A stretch of 64,000 bases of DNA from Iris pallida. Its lineage: Eukaryota; Streptophyta; Magnoliopsida; Asparagales; Iridaceae. Position numbers and translations under genes: made by a program. Below, piece after piece: positions 12,092 to 25,600 of this stretch; positions within the stretch are counted from its first letter, which is position 1, and each line of letters starts with the position of its first letter. The DNA is taken from assembly GCA_029216955.1 (NCBI GenBank), contig JANAVB010004014.1:29621-93620 (forward strand), in the 5' to 3' direction. The notes under the pieces were generated by a model. That model did no database searches. It worked only from the letters and a program-made list of their open reading frames with translations, and was not told the DNA's origin.

Positions 12092-14784
12092 TGTAACGCC
12101 CCAGTCCCAAAATACGTAGGACTAAAACGCAATCATGCCAGCTGTATACATACGAAGTATATGGACCCTCCTATATATACATAAGCTGTAAAATGCAGTA
12201 ACAAAGGTCCTAAATCTCATCCACAAAGATAAATATGATATAAAAGCAACTATAAATTTGTCATGTACACAATAGTTGGGCGAAGACAAAGTCCACTACC
12301 AACCAAATTAAATATGGAAAAATTTACAAGGAAAGAATTTAGCAAGCGAGAGCAATGGCGAGTCCAAGAGTAATCACCACGAAGGAAGGAATGGCCTTAG
12401 CTAGAGCACCTGCAAGAAATCACGGAACACACACTTGGCGAGATAACCAGGTCCTCAGAGGGACGTAACAAGATACATCAACATGCCATATAAATGAATA
12501 TATATACTATGTCATAAATCACAAGTAAAGTAAATGGTCACACTCGTAACAAGTTCCAATACCTCATCATCGAAACAGTGGACTACCCCTACAACCAAAC
12601 AAGGACAAGGGGTAGTACACTATACCGCGATACGATATTGTCCCAAGCTACTAATGGAACGGTGTGATATGACATTGACGAGGGTTACCTAACCATCTAA
12701 AGTGTTTATGCAGTAAGAACAAACCTTTAACGCATGAGCCCTGGCTGTAAATAGGATCGACATAGTTCCTATATAGGGCACCAGGGGCCTACGTCCATAA
12801 CGCTCGGGAAGCGTCAGAGGGCACCATGTGCAAGGGGCTACGTCCATGACGCTCTGGATAACGTCAGAGGGCACCTGGAGCCTGCGTCTCCGACAGAGCG
12901 CACAGGTAATGAGGGAAGTGCATAGAAGCCCATACGTCAGGTAATGTTCTCCCCATCCAATGTACCTGTCATGTCGCATCCACGACCATGTACCTCTACT
13001 AACTGCTAAGTCTCCTAACACGCCTCTACTAGCAGTTAGCCCTAACGCATGCGTATGAGGGATCAGCCCACACACAAGAACCTCTACATGATACTCATCT
13101 CACACATCCTCGTGGTACAACTGTGTCAAGGTATATGCAATACACCACAACGGTAGTCCCTTAACTCTAGGTCAACATGCAATCAAAGGATACTAACGAA
13201 GTAAATTATTAATCACTGAACAGGCAGCAAATCAGGAACTGTAAGAACCAGAAATGAAGAACAGTGATATATAAAATAAATACAGACTGAATATAAACAG
13301 TTTAATGGCAAGGTATCTTGCCTGCGGTGCGAGAAAGGCAAATCCAAGAGTAGCAAGTGTCAGCACCCAAAACTCACAAATCACAGATGACTCAGTCGCT
13401 GAAACAAACATCAAAAATGATCTCGGTGAAGAAGATATACCTAGGAAACGCCTGTCCAAAAGACAAATTCAGGAACAGGGGCAAAATCGTAATTTTGGAT
13501 CAAAACGATGTCCGCCGTTGGACCCGCTTTGCACCGAAATGCGTGCCAGAACCTACGGTCTCTAAAGTCGTCAAACTACATGTCTAGGAATTTGTTTTGA
13601 TGAGACGAACCCAACGGTATGTCCAATTTTGGATTCCGGTGGGCCGTGCACAAAATTGCCCGTTGAGTGGGATTGTGGGCCCGCCAAAATAGCGTCCCGA
13701 CCAACGGTCTCAGAATCGGACTAAACTTGGCATACAGGACCAGAAAAATATTTTGAGTCCAATAGCACAAGTTTCGTCGCGATTTCATGAGTGTGCACAA
13801 AGTAATTGAAAAATACCGAAAATGCCCGATACGCAAAAATACGACGGATACGGACCAAATTCGTCGCGCACACGCAACCAATTTGACTTCCGTCAATTCT
13901 CGCACGTCCACAAATTCGCTACGGACCTTTCGGTACTCTCGGTTCGCGATGGGGTCGCCCGGTTTGTCGAAACGTACCTCGTACGGGATTTTTAGTATTT
14001 TTTGAAAACTGATTTTTCAAGATATTTAATTTAATTAACACTGAAATTAATTGCTGAAATAAATAAAACTATTTGAAGGGATGAAAGAGGGTCACGTGGG
14101 ATATCTACCCGAATTTACGGATCTACAATCGGATTAGAATTGAAGGAGAAATCGATGGAGAAGTCGGATACCTTAATGTTAAATTCTGTCGTTGTTTGTG
14201 GGTGTTTGTTGTTGTTGCCGTTGTCGTTGTCGTGAGCGGCTGCCGCGGTTGATACGCTCGCCGAGGAGAGGAGAGGGGAGGATGGAGGAAGAAGATGGAA
14301 GGAAAAAGAAATTAGGGTTTGAAGGTGGCGGATGGGTATGGTTGTTGTTGTTGTTGTTTTTGTTGTGTATAATATAAGCAACATATAAGATGAGTTCGGT
14401 TATTTGCAATAAATGGATGGCCGGTCCCACCCTTGCCCCTAGCAGCAATTTGCTGCGGCTGACTTTGAGTGGTCGGCCAAAGCAAAGTTATATAATATAT
14501 ATTATGATATATATTATAATATTTAAGATATGTGATATATAATAAAATATATAGACATATTTATATGGATACATAATTATATCTATCCATATATATGCAC
14601 AAAATCTCCAAAAATCCTTTTTAAAGTCAAATATCATTTAAAAGTCAACTATCAAATTATTTAATATAATTGAGCATATCTACATAAATTTAATCCTTAA
14701 TCAACTCAAAATAATAATAATATTTAAATTTGAAGTCTAATAAAATAAAATAAATATAAATATATATAAAATAGGGGTTTTACA
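12092..14784 (-). repeat. C1 5' LTR
   Basis: Direct copy of 6154-8837, starting TGTAAAACCCC at 14784 in element sense and ending GGGGCGTTACA at 12092. It differs from its partner at scattered single bases and by short indels. The minus-strand frame at 12689-13075 is the counterpart of 6742-7074 and has drifted with it; there is no sign of coding constraint. Confidence 0.88.
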
Positions 14785-14789
14785 CGCAT
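14785..14789. repeat. Target site duplication of C1, right copy (CGCAT)
   Basis: Perfect match to 6149-6153, directly after TTTTACA. The B LTR resumes here with further CCGCAT words. Confidence 0.9.
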
Positions 14790-16448
14790 GAACTCGGATT
14801 TTGAGCCGTATGAACCCATATCAATTCAGCCGCATAGACTGTTCTCTTCCAGCCGCATGAGATCATTCCTGGCCGCATATGCCTTAGCCGCATGGCTCTT
14901 CTATAGCCTTGTATATTAATCATGAATTCATTTGATATGTTTGGAATTGATAATTGAGCATGACATGATAGTGACCGTAGTGGTGCACTTCCGACATAAT
15001 AACCTGACATGACCTGATAGTGGCCCGTCGTGGCGCACTCCTGACTAGTACACTTGATATGATAAACCTGACATGATTATCTCGAGCAGCTGTTGCGACG
15101 GCTACCTGACATGACATGACCTGTATAAATGTCCTGGATCCCGTGGGCGATTGTGCTTATACAAATAATCCAGTCCTGTCTTGCATCATGTCTAGGAGGG
15201 GACTCCTGAGTACCACGGTCAGGAGTATCCATTGAAATGGACTAAGGCAAATAACTAGATAAATACATTAGTCATGACGAGATTTTCCAGCTACAGGCAA
15301 TCCTGTTACCTGGGCACGCCTTGGGATCTGTAGCCTGCCGTCGAGTAGGGCACATTTCCAGCACACTGTCATGTGTTGCACCCTTCAAGCTACCTAAGGG
15401 TACATTCGTTTCCTGGACGATGTACCCACCTGAATTCAACTCTAATCTTTTAACCCGGGTAACCTGGATGGTCTGCAGGGCTTGTGGCTGTGAAAAGTCT
15501 CACTGCATCTTGTTAGTAATTAGGCTTGTGACAGCCCTAGTTAGTTAAAGTATCAAGCCGTAATTCTTGCTTGGCCGTGAAGTGATTGGATGGAGTCTAA
15601 CCAGTCTAGTCTTGCCCTGATCCTATTCCAGATTATTGAATGACCAGAATGCTTGTATTTATTTTACCGATAAATGGTGAGAATTCCAAGTTCTGTTCAG
15701 ACGAAGGGTTACAACCCCGATCCTTGTTTGGTTTACGGGTTGTAACCTGGTTATCTGAATAGTTCCATGGTTATCTCGTCGTATATCATCCTGATGTATT
15801 TTCTTTATTTTCAGTTCTTACTTTTATATATATCTTGTGCTGATTACTGGTTTTAGTTCCTAAGTGAAGCTTCCTTTGTATCACTTGCTCTTTCTGGGGT
15901 CTGACCCAGCTGGTTTTGTATGGCCAGATTTCGGAGCAGCTCCCGAGGATCTACCGACCTTCCAGCTAGATGGTGGCTACTAGACGGAACCCTGGCAGCG
16001 AGTGGGTTATTTTTGGCTCTCCCACTCTATTGTAAAAATATTCTTTTGTGGCGTTTAGCCGACGAGCACCTGTTTAGCTCGATTGTACTTACTTACTGTC
16101 TGCCTACGGGCTGTAACATGATTAACAGATCCTAGGGTTGATCATGTATGACTAAACTCTTGCTAGTCCTAACATTTTGTAACGACTAGCTTCATGATCA
16201 GCTGAATATGTAATATTTGGGATGCCTTATTATTTTATATTTAATGATCATACTTCTTGTAACCTTTTACTTACTTGCTTGTGATTGAGACACTAGGCTT
16301 GTTCATGACCTTAAAAGACTGTTGGCTTGTAGATAAACCCTCATGTATCTAGACAGCCGTGACCGTATAGCGAGATGGATTCCATTTCATATACGTAGCT
16401 GGCTATGTCTGCCCCCGCTCTCCAGTATTCTGGTTCTGGGGCGTGACA
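14790..16448 (+). repeat. B LTR, distal part resumed after C1
   Basis: Four exact CCGCAT words continue the array to about 14895. The rest is ordinary LTR sequence that aligns in reverse with solo LTR B2 from about 28320 down to 26855: for example TGACATGATAG near 14960, GGGCACATTTCCAGCACACTG near 15348 and GGTTGTAACCTGG near 15737. The end GGTTCTGGGGCGTGACA resembles the C family end, which suggests that B and C LTRs share ancestry. Confidence 0.7.
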
Positions 16449-19400
16449 AGAAGCTAGACGAGTCCATTACATTTATTGCAAGTGAGTGAATTCAGAACTA
16501 ATACGTGTGGTGACGGAGAATCAAATAGAACTATACTAGAACTGAATCACAGTAATCATCAAATAAATGAAAGAACTATCAGAGAATGTACTTGCCTGTT
16601 ATCTAGAGCAATGAATGGGGATTGATAGCTAAAATGGTGTCACACAAACATATATATGAGATGCATAAAGTTATTTGGTGTTTTAGAGTATATGGTGTGT
16701 CTAAATGAGTTAACAACATGTTTCTAGGCCAATTCTAGTCAAGGAAGTCAATTCAGGTTAACACTAGGTCACTTGGTCAACTCGGTCAACTATAGTCAAA
16801 CTTGGTCCATTTAGTCTAAATCTAGGGTTTTGACTAACTAGTCTGTTCTAGTAAGTAACTAATGTGATATCAAAACTACATCCTATCACTCATCTATAAG
16901 TTACCCTTCTCTCTATTTTTAGAAACTCCACAAGACACTTAGCCCTTCTCTACATATTTATACACTAACTCCAACTATTTTCTCTAACATGGTCCCACTG
17001 ATACCATGCAACTTATATATATAACTACTACAATATATATATATCCTATATATGACTGTCATAACTATAAGAGACTGAACTGAACACAAAAAGAAACACT
17101 TAGACTGACCAAATGATTATTAAGGCCACTGAGCACAACCCTTACACAATGTGACACCATACATTGGCACCACACCCTCTAATATGGACTGCAACAATGA
17201 TATGGGACTCAAACTATTTCCCTTCACTTCAAAACACCAATTAAGCCTTGCCTAAAACCCAACTGCTACTTCCTTTGCTGTATGCAGTTGCTAAGAAACT
17301 GCTGTTGCCTACTGCTGCTGTGCTAATGCTGCTGCAATTCCCTGCTAGATCAAGCAAAGCCAAGCCACATATTCCTCAAACTCCTCATGCTAAATACCAA
17401 TGACTCCCATCTACAGATGCTCTAATCAAAACCTCTATAACCATCCTGAATATATCCTATACTAACTCATCCTATGATACTAACAAATATATCTATCTCA
17501 CAAATCTAAAACTAACATATACTAATATCTAACCAAGACACAAACTCTAACACATACACATTATGATACTAACAAATCCAAATCTTATACTTGATAACTA
17601 ACTCTGAAATCACAATAACCTATTGCTATTTGACACTTAATATCCTAACAAATCTGATACATGAAGATACTCTATTGGGAATCCTAACTCACACAATAAC
17701 ACACACTCAAACCAAATCCCATCTCTCATATAACAACCATCTATATATATCAAACATTAACCCATATATATACATAAAGTAGGATGGTTGACCTATCAAA
17801 TGGGGGATAACCAACCCTAAGAGACTGAACATGCATTGAAGGAAAAGGAAAAGCCAAGTGGTAAGTGGGGTAATGTGCAATGAATGCAAGTGTTAAAGAT
17901 GGCAAGGTGCAGGATTGAAATGAACAGGTAATTGTGAGTGAAGGCAAAGAATATGCAAGGGTGACGTGAAATGGCCAAGTATGTAGCAGTGAATGCATAG
18001 ACAAGGGAATGAAATGCTATTGATAAGAAAATGAAGCATGGTATTTAGGTATGCAACCAAGTGCAGGATATAACATTATTCTGATACCAATATGTGTATC
18101 AGTAAGGATATGTAGGGTAGGATATCCTGCTGCAGGTATGGGATGTGGTGAAGATGCAAGGCATCACACGGCTAACGATACAAAGATTGGCATTAGATGT
18201 TCCAGACTGAACATTTAGATATTCAAATCTGATCATCAAGTGTTCAGAAGTTGAGCATCAAGGTTAAGTCTGAACACTAATTGATGTATAGGACAAAAAC
18301 TCCACAAGGGAATGAACTTTGTGATATAGGGCCATATTATGTGGGGGGTGAAATTGACAGATGCATATATAGGACATTACTAATTAATATGGACAGGGTG
18401 AATTCTCATGGGTGACTGAACAACGGTTTTAACCCAATCCGTGGACTAGATTCTAAAATTTGAGGAAGAAATACCGGAACATAATCTTATTGGGGTACAT
18501 CCTTATAGAAATAATGAATGACTGAAACTCCAAGCAATTAGTGGACATTAATGAGGTGCAGGACACAATGTGAAGTAGTAAACAAATCCAGATGGATAGG
18601 ACCATACAAGTAGATTGACACCTAATCCTACAGCAAGGTAGGGCAGGACAGACAAGATAGGAAAGGACTGAACAAAATCTGGGGATAACATCTATGAACA
18701 TTCCTGGGTTTAAAGACTATGCGGCATTAAGCTAGTGTGGACAGATGTATCCACTCGAGTTCAGTATCTGAACAAATGTGTTATGCCTAACATGGAGATT
18801 GATAATTTGGAGAATTGAATAAGAGATTCAGTGTAAGGACATAACATTGTAGGGTAATGTGGATTGATACTAGGATAGATATTACACGAAGAGTATGTGG
18901 GTTAATACTCAAGTGTCAAAGGTTTTATATGATTGTCTGATACTAAATGGAATATGGACTAAAACATCATGAATGGTGGTCTGCTAAGGGAGATGGGGAC
19001 TAATGCAGGGGTTAATTTTGAATTGCAGGCAGTGAATATTGAAAATGTTGTTGTGGTTAATTCTAATTTGTATGACATTGGTGAATTGGATGCAATGGAA
19101 TGCCAAGAAGTGTACGCAGTGCATTCAAATGTATTAAGCAAAGGATATATGCTGGGATTGATGTGATGCAACCAAACTGAACTTGCCAGGTTATGGCCAA
19201 TTACTATGGTGGGTCTGAACAATAAAGGGACAGGGAATTGATATAACAACCTAATACTATCACTGGCTAAACAAAAGGCTACACAAGGATTAACAGGTGG
19301 GAGTTCAAGGACAGGTCATAATAAAACCTATGCATAGAATTGAAGTAGACAAATATTCATATCTGTTGCAGACATCCTAGTACAATGGATCATATACAAG

Positions 19401-20966
19401 ACATGCTAAGATTTTGTGCAGGTCAATGCTATATTGTAGAATATGAACAAAAGGGTTAATTAGACACCTATGAGGTTGAAGCCTAAGTCATGTGGGTTTG
19501 ATACATGTATACGGGTGCAAGACTGAACTAAATACAGGGAAAAGATAAAATTTAAAGGTAAGAAGGGAACTGAAACAAGTGAGAGCAGGGGATTGCAACT
19601 AGGGAGTGAATACATAGGCATGATATGCAGGATATGTGCCATTGATATGTACTATGAATGAATGTAGGTAGCAGCTAATGAAGAGAACATGACATATTAA
19701 GATGGCAGGACAGTACATCAATGTGTTGCTCGATTGGACCTAGTACAGTATACAAAGTCGTGTTCAGAGCAATATGGTGGTACGCAGATGCTAGGATGTG
19801 CATCTACGGTGATTATGGTGAAGAAACAAACCAATGCAAAGCCAATTTATGGACTGCACAACCAGGACAGTCCCAGAACAGTGAGCAATCATAGGCTGAG
19901 CCTCCCCATGACCAATTTGGTCAACCATACAATCTCAAATCACAGTCAAACAACCTACAGTGCTAACACATCCTATAACCAATGTAAACATCAAATCAAA
20001 ACTGAAATTAAACATTCAAAAGCTCTATGAGTTATTTCATCAAATACTTGATGTGCGTATCTGATATCCTCGTGATACGCACTCCAAATGGATCCAAACT
20101 TGACCCAAAGCATGCCTACATGCTCAACAACACAAGCATGACCTAATCTACCAATTTTATAAACCCTAGATTCCTAATTTTAGATTTCCCCAAATTTATA
20201 CTAAAATGTAATGGAAAGAACCCTCAAATAGGAAGAGGAGAGCCCCAACTCCTCTCTAATGGCACCCTAATGCAAATGGGGTCCTAAATGAACGTAGTTA
20301 CACTAATGAAATAGAATGGAAGGGTTTAGAGAGCTTATACCAAAAGGGAGATGGATTCCAAATGTAAAATCCCTAGATCTAGAATCCCTCCAAGCTTTAA
20401 GGCTCCAAATCCTTCCTAGCTTGCCAATAGAGCCTTCTCTTCTCCAAGGGAAAGAGAATGAAAGGAATTTGGGTCAATTTGGAGGAAATTTGGGTGTAGA
20501 AGTAATTTTGGAGGAAAAGCTTCTAAATTTGGGCTTGAAATGAAAATAAAAAGAGAAAAAAGATGAAGTGGGGTTTTATAAACAATGTAGGTTGCCATAT
20601 AATGTTAGGGTTAGGGTTTTGGACAAGGGGAAAGGTCCACTACACCCCTCTCTTTAGTCATGATAAGTTAGGGATTAAACCTCACTACCTAATTAGGTGT
20701 TTAGTCAAACATTCTAGCTAATTCTCCTAATATAGCTAAAGACTAACTAAAGTTCAATTAGGCTAGTCCAAATCATCTAGTTAGATGGTCATGACAAGTT
20801 AGTTTAGGTCCTCATGATCACTAAGCACTATTCTAGTCAAAGGCTAACCATTAGTCATTTTTAAGAATAACACCTATACACTATTTAATTATTTAAATAA
20901 TTAACTAAAATATAAAGTTTTAATTTTGAAAATTAATTACCACTCAAGATATAATATGAGATAACA
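16449..20966 (-). mobile_element. A': inverted, truncated family A-like LTR
   Basis: In minus sense it starts TGTTATCTC at 20966, followed by TTTTCAAAATTAAAAC, which parallels the A LTR start. It keeps the same order of landmarks: a TATA-like TTTATAAAACCCC (about 20572-20583), a perfect hairpin (20053-20082), a TTGAC-rich block (16735-16830) and the GAATGTACTTGCC block (16587) also seen in A'' at 38911. The A LTR end is missing; it is cut at the B LTR. No coding frame was recognised. Homology to A is clear in blocks but divergent overall. Confidence 0.6.
20053..20082. repeat. Perfect hairpin in A' LTR
   Basis: Arms GTGCGTATC and GATACGCAC (9 bp each) with a 12-base loop, about 0.89 kb from the LTR start. 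A different perfect hairpin lies at 39848-39873, 0.81 kb from the start of the A LTR. Confidence 0.7.
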
Positions 20967-21011
20967 CTAATAACAGTAATTCGGAAAAAGTAAAAAATAA
21001 CTCTGTTCTAG
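20967..21011. other. 45-bp AT-rich junction
   Basis: Short stretch between the A' LTR start and the first recognisable Tat1 integrase codon. It fits neither neighbour. It may be diverged Tat1 integrase or a leftover of an earlier event. Confidence 0.4.
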
Positions 21012-21795
21012 GAAAGTGTTGGTACAGAAGCAATGCCTCTGGAAGAGGTGAAAACCTCGAACGTGATCATTTTTGTAACGTATCACATCATTTACCACTT
21101 TGGAGTTCATCGAAGGATAATCCACGACAATGGCCCTCAGTTCGTGAACCATACATTCCATCAGTTCTGTGATAAGAATCGGATACATAATGTAGCGTCA
21201 ATAGCCTACAATCCTACAGCAAATGGACTAGCCGAAGCATTCAAAAAAACGATCATCAAATTGCTCAAGAAAGTCGGGTCTTGCAATAAGCGCGACTAGA
21301 AAAAGAAACTCGACGAGTGTCTTTGGGCTTACCGTACGACCGTTCGGACACCTACTGGCAATACGCCATTCTTCCTTGTCTACAGAGCGAGGCGGTACTT
21401 CTCCTGGAAATCCAGATTCCATCTCTATGGGTAGCCATCACCAACTAGCTGACAGTCGAAGACAATCAACGCCATCAGTTACAGGAATTAGAAGTGTTGG
21501 ACGAAAGGCGCCTACTGGATCAATAACATATCTAACTCTATCAAGCTCAGATTCCTAGGGCCTTCAACAAAAAGGTCCGGGAAAGAACATTCCAAGTGGG
21601 CGACCTCGTCTTATCAGCTCAGAGACCAATGTTTATGACCCACAAGACAGCTGGAAAGTTCATACCCAAGTGGGAAGGACTATTCGTCATAGAGACAGTC
21701 TAATCCAATGGTGCTTACCAGTTGGACAAACCTAACGGCAATTTGCTAATGATGCCGATCAATGGTAAATTTCTAAAGAAATATTATGTCTGAAG
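21012..21795 (+). pseudogene. pol: Tat1 integrase, core end and C-terminal domain
   Basis: The frame 21033-21299 carries HDNGPQF (about 21123), the second catalytic Asp region, then YNPTANGLAEAF (about 21211-21245) with the catalytic Glu. It aligns nearly residue by residue with Tat2 60380-60600. After a stop at 21297 the C-terminal domain can be followed in shifted frames: FNKKVRERTFQVGDLVL (about 21564) and RPMFMTHKTAGKF (about 21625). There is no chromodomain, as expected for Tat. Stops and shifts make it non-functional. Confidence 0.85.
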
Positions 21796-21869
21796 CCAAA
21801 AATCAACATATAATCCCACAGTCCTTATGAAGGTCGATGAATTCTATTAACAACGAAGTTCATGCCTAC

Positions 21870-22245
21870 CACGTCCATATTACCTCTGAGTAGACATTTT
21901 ATATTTCTCTAATAGAAAACATTTCATGTCCATATTACCTCTGAGTTATTTTTATATCCTCCAACGAAGTTCATGCCTACCATGTCCATATTACCTCTGA
22001 GTAGAAATTTCTTCTGCGACAAATCATGTGTTATCATAATTATCTACAGAACATTTCATGTCCATATTACCTCTGAATCGTTCTATACAGCCAGAATCTA
22101 TTTTTACTGTGTCCATATAACCTCTGAGTAAGAAAAATTCTACCACAAAGATTCCGTGTTTACCATGTCGATATTACCTCTAAGTAAACACCCTATCCCA
22201 AGCGGAGTTACCTCCATCCCATCATGTTATACTACCTCTGAGGGA
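21870..22245 (-). repeat. CTCAGAGGTAA tandem repeats between pol and aORF, Tat1
   Basis: About seven copies of a short unit, read on the minus strand as CTCAGAGGTAATATGGACAT with single-base variants, spaced 45-80 bp, within 375 bp. The spacer sequence varies. The same unit fills the equivalent interval of Tat2 (58895-59360). It lies between the ends of the convergent pol and aORF genes. Confidence 0.8.
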
Positions 22246-22626
22246 ATTCTTATTATTGTACAAGAATGTTCAAAACAAATGGACAAGCAAAGAAACAAAC
22301 CTAAAAAAATTCATTCATAAAATGAAAAATGTTCTTCTTTCCTACAAAAGGGTCTTTCGAAAAGAGAGGGACAAAAAGACAAAGGACATCAGCATTGAGA
22401 CGACCGATACATGAGTTCCTCCAACCGACTCCTCAAAAGAGCAACCTGGGGCCCGACCAACTCTTTTGCTCAGCGATCCGCCTCTTGTCGTCGGGCGGCC
22501 TCATCCTCAAGATGGGACGAGTTCTATCGTGCAAGGTCCAGTTCTTCCTAACGAACGCCAATGCTTTTCTTCTATCGTGCAACGTCCAGTTCTGCCTTGG
22601 TGAAGTACCTCACGTCGGTCCCTAGA

Positions 22627-25600
22627 CTATTCCAGCTCATTCTCGACGAAAGCCAATGCCTCTTCTAGCTGCTGAATCTGCTCCCAGAGGATCTCATATT
22701 GTTCCTCTAAGGCAGTTCGATGGCAGACCAGAACCTCTTCGACATTGGTCACCTCTCAATTTTGGCTTCTACCTCGGCTAGTAAGCTAGTTAGAGCCTAA
22801 CGCCTCTTCTTGTGCTAGGAAAGATCAGTAGCCATTTTCTCTAGCTCGTTGGCCACCAGTGACGAAAGATCGCACTCAAGATCTTAAAGCTCTGAGACGG
22901 TGGCTTCCAATTCTGTCAGGAGAGCCTTTATTACGTCCGCCTTCACCTCATATTCTGGATATTCGTGCAACGCCACCAGTTGGGCCCTTACTGTAGAACT
23001 AGACAATCTAAGTGATTGGTTGTCCCGTAAGACACCCTATATGCCATGCTTCAAGACATGACGAATGGTGCCCAGGATGAGGTTGCCATAGCTTGCATTG
23101 TCAGCCGAACCCATCGGGGTCATCGAAGATACCGCAATAGAAGGTCTCAGAGCAGCAGCAACGGCTAATACATGACTAGGTATGCCAACTGGAGCAGGTG
23201 GGGCCATGGCTGGAACTGAGACCGTCGATGGGACAGGGACGGTATGAGCCAATGTTGTTTGATGCATGGCCGGCTCGTAAATAGGCTCCCTCACTAGTTC
23301 TTCAACAATTTTCGTAACTGAAGTTGTGTAGAATGGTGCTTGAGCAATCTCAATAAATGACTTCTGGACGATCGTCGTGACCAACTCCTCAACAGTCCCC
23401 TTAGCGATTCTTTAGCAGCTGGCTTGTCTATGGTCTTCTCGACCAAGTCCCTAGCAGTTGGCTGGATGGCAGCCTCTTTGAGCGGTTCTGTGGTGACTGC
23501 ATTGAAGGGCTCTTCAACAACCTGTTCCTCAACGATCTTTTCGACCAATTCTTCCACAGTCTTCTTGATCGAGCTTTTAATGCTTCCTTCAATAGGCTCA
23601 TCAATGGCCTCATTGCTCGCCATCTCAGTAGCCACCTCGACTGGAGCCTCAGTATCTGGCTTGTTAGCGACCTCACCAACTTGTTCTTCCATGGTTTCCT
23701 CGATCGTCTCTCAAAGGACCATATCAGCCAACTCCTCAATTGCCACCTGGGCCACTTTTCAGAATGACCTCATCAACCAACTATTCGTTAGTCATTTTGA
23801 CCGGCTCTTTAATAGCTCGACCGGCTAATGCTTTAACAGCTTCCGCTGTCAACCCTACTATGGTCTCTTCGACCAGCTGTAGGGATGAATCCTCCATATT
23901 TGCCAAGGACAGCTCCTCGACCGTATGATCCTCCTTACCTCCCAACCCGTCTGGATTATCCTCAGCCTTTTCTTCAGCACTAGGAGGAGGTACGGTTGAG
24001 GGATCCTGAGCAATGCCTTGGGTAACCCCGACCACTGGGCCCGTTACGGGTACAGACTATAGAGTCATGCCTTCAACTACTGCCAGGGCGATCCCGGGTA
24101 TCTCCACAAGCTCATCCATAGTTGGCCCTATGAAAGTTTCCATCTGGGGCGAAGCAAATGGCTCCGAAAAGCCCTGAATCTCAAGAGAAGAGACATCCTC
24201 CGTGTCAGTAGCTTCAGTAGCTACAGTCGCCTCCTCGGTCTTTGTGACCCGAGATACCTCCCGGGTAGGTTCCTCAGGAAGTTTTCTGAGTATCCTTGAC
24301 CATGTAGACTTCATCTTTTTTCCACCTATACAAGCAAAGCAATGATAAGCAGAAAGCATCAGATAAATGTCCGAAGAGAAAGCACCGAAGAGTACCTGTG
24401 AAGGAGGTTCAACGGGTAGAGCACTTTTTTCTAGCAAGGATCGTCGGGAGGGTCCGCACCGTAATGGTTTAGCCTTTTGGGTTCTCTTGACAGGAGGAAG
24501 GCTCACCCATGAAGGAGCTCGACGCTTCAATAGGTTACTCCGGGGTGCTTCCTTCCCTCTTCCATTCCATGATGAACTAGAGCCGTCCGTGGATCTACTC
24601 TCTAATGATGCAAGCCCTAGGAGGCGCTCGAGCGCTGATCGAGGTGCCTCAAACTTTGTCCCCTTGAGAAAACTTCATTCTCGATCTTAGTCCGACGAGA
24701 AGTTGTTAGCAATGCAATAAAACTTCACGACAGAATATAAAATACGAGCCTCTTTGTGCATCGCGGGGACAGTAAACTTTGTTCCACCCAGAGTTAGATC
24801 ACTATCCACTAACATGTCGTCTGTAAGGTAACCCTTGTACGAAGGAAAAACCCTATCGAAGTCATAGCCGTCTAAATGACCCAACATTCACCTACAGGTG
24901 GGGACACCCTTATGGAACCATTTTGCTCGGTGGTAGTTATGTAGCGTCGCATCCCCTTCCTTGTAATCGTCGATAGTGTTAGGGACTTTCAAACCGAGAC
25001 GGTATAATGCTAACCAACACATCAAGTAATGATAAGGAAGCTCAACCCGAGGGAATTCATCGTCTCCCCCGTGGCACTCTATTATTCTTTTTGAGGGCTC
25101 CTGCAGGCCTCGTAGGATAACACATACCATAGCCGGGAGCAAAGCCAATGAGTATTTGAAGGCCAATTTCATAACAGGTAGAATGAGCTCCCGACAGACC
25201 CGCCCCACAGATCCAGAGCCTCCTGTAACTATGACTTTCCGCAGCCATATCGTCAAAAAAGAGGCCAACGCCGCTTTCGGAGTCAAAGCAGTTAGGTTCT
25301 AGCAAAAGTAATTATGAACAATAGAGGTAGGTTTTCCCTCGACATCTACTGGAGGATCAGATACCCCCGCTATGACCATCATATCTTCTACATCGTCAGC
25401 GGTATAAGCCCTGCACATGGTAAAATGAACCGTCCCCGGCTTCTACAGATGCCTTTCAAAGATATAGTCCATCCAGGCTTTGATATGTGGCTGAGTCTTC
25501 GTCCCGTACTGGAGCGTGCACACTTGATGATGGCAAAGCAATTCTTTGTACACAGCCGTCATTTCGGGATATTTATTATCCAGCACTAAAAACACTTCTT

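Larger units (their letters stand above)
6154..14784 (-). mobile_element. C1: complete non-coding LTR retroelement (LARD-like)
   Basis: Two direct LTRs of 2684 and 2693 bp flank 3254 bp without any gag or pol homology, and perfect CGCAT duplications bound the whole. The element reads on the minus strand: the PBS-like site lies next to the right LTR and the polypurine tract next to the left one. Size, long LTRs and empty interior fit a large retrotransposon derivative, which must borrow proteins from an autonomous relative. The two LTRs differ by a few per cent in the stretches I compared, including a 9-bp insertion near 12574, so the insertion is moderately young. Confidence 0.88.
4933..16448 (+). 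mobile_element. 3' LTR of family B element, split by C1
   Basis: The LTR starts TGTAATGCC after the polypurine tract and ends CTGGGGCGTGACA at 16448. Removing C1 and one copy of its target duplication leaves about 2.88 kb, close to the 2695-bp solo LTR B2 (26855-29549), which has the same ends and the same internal block AGGTAAGTGCAACTTGC (5219; reverse complement near 29190 in B2). It belongs to the pol at 2013-4774. The 5' LTR of this element is absent from the window. The flank at 16449 is the A' LTR. Confidence 0.75.

Noticed and set aside
16449..20966. Possible host promoter or gene in the long ORF-poor stretch
   Set aside because: Landmarks follow an inverted A-type LTR in order; no exon-like frames or domains.
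23424..23828. Plus-strand Ser/Thr-rich frames
   Set aside because: Shadow of the Glu/Val-rich antisense ORF on the minus strand.
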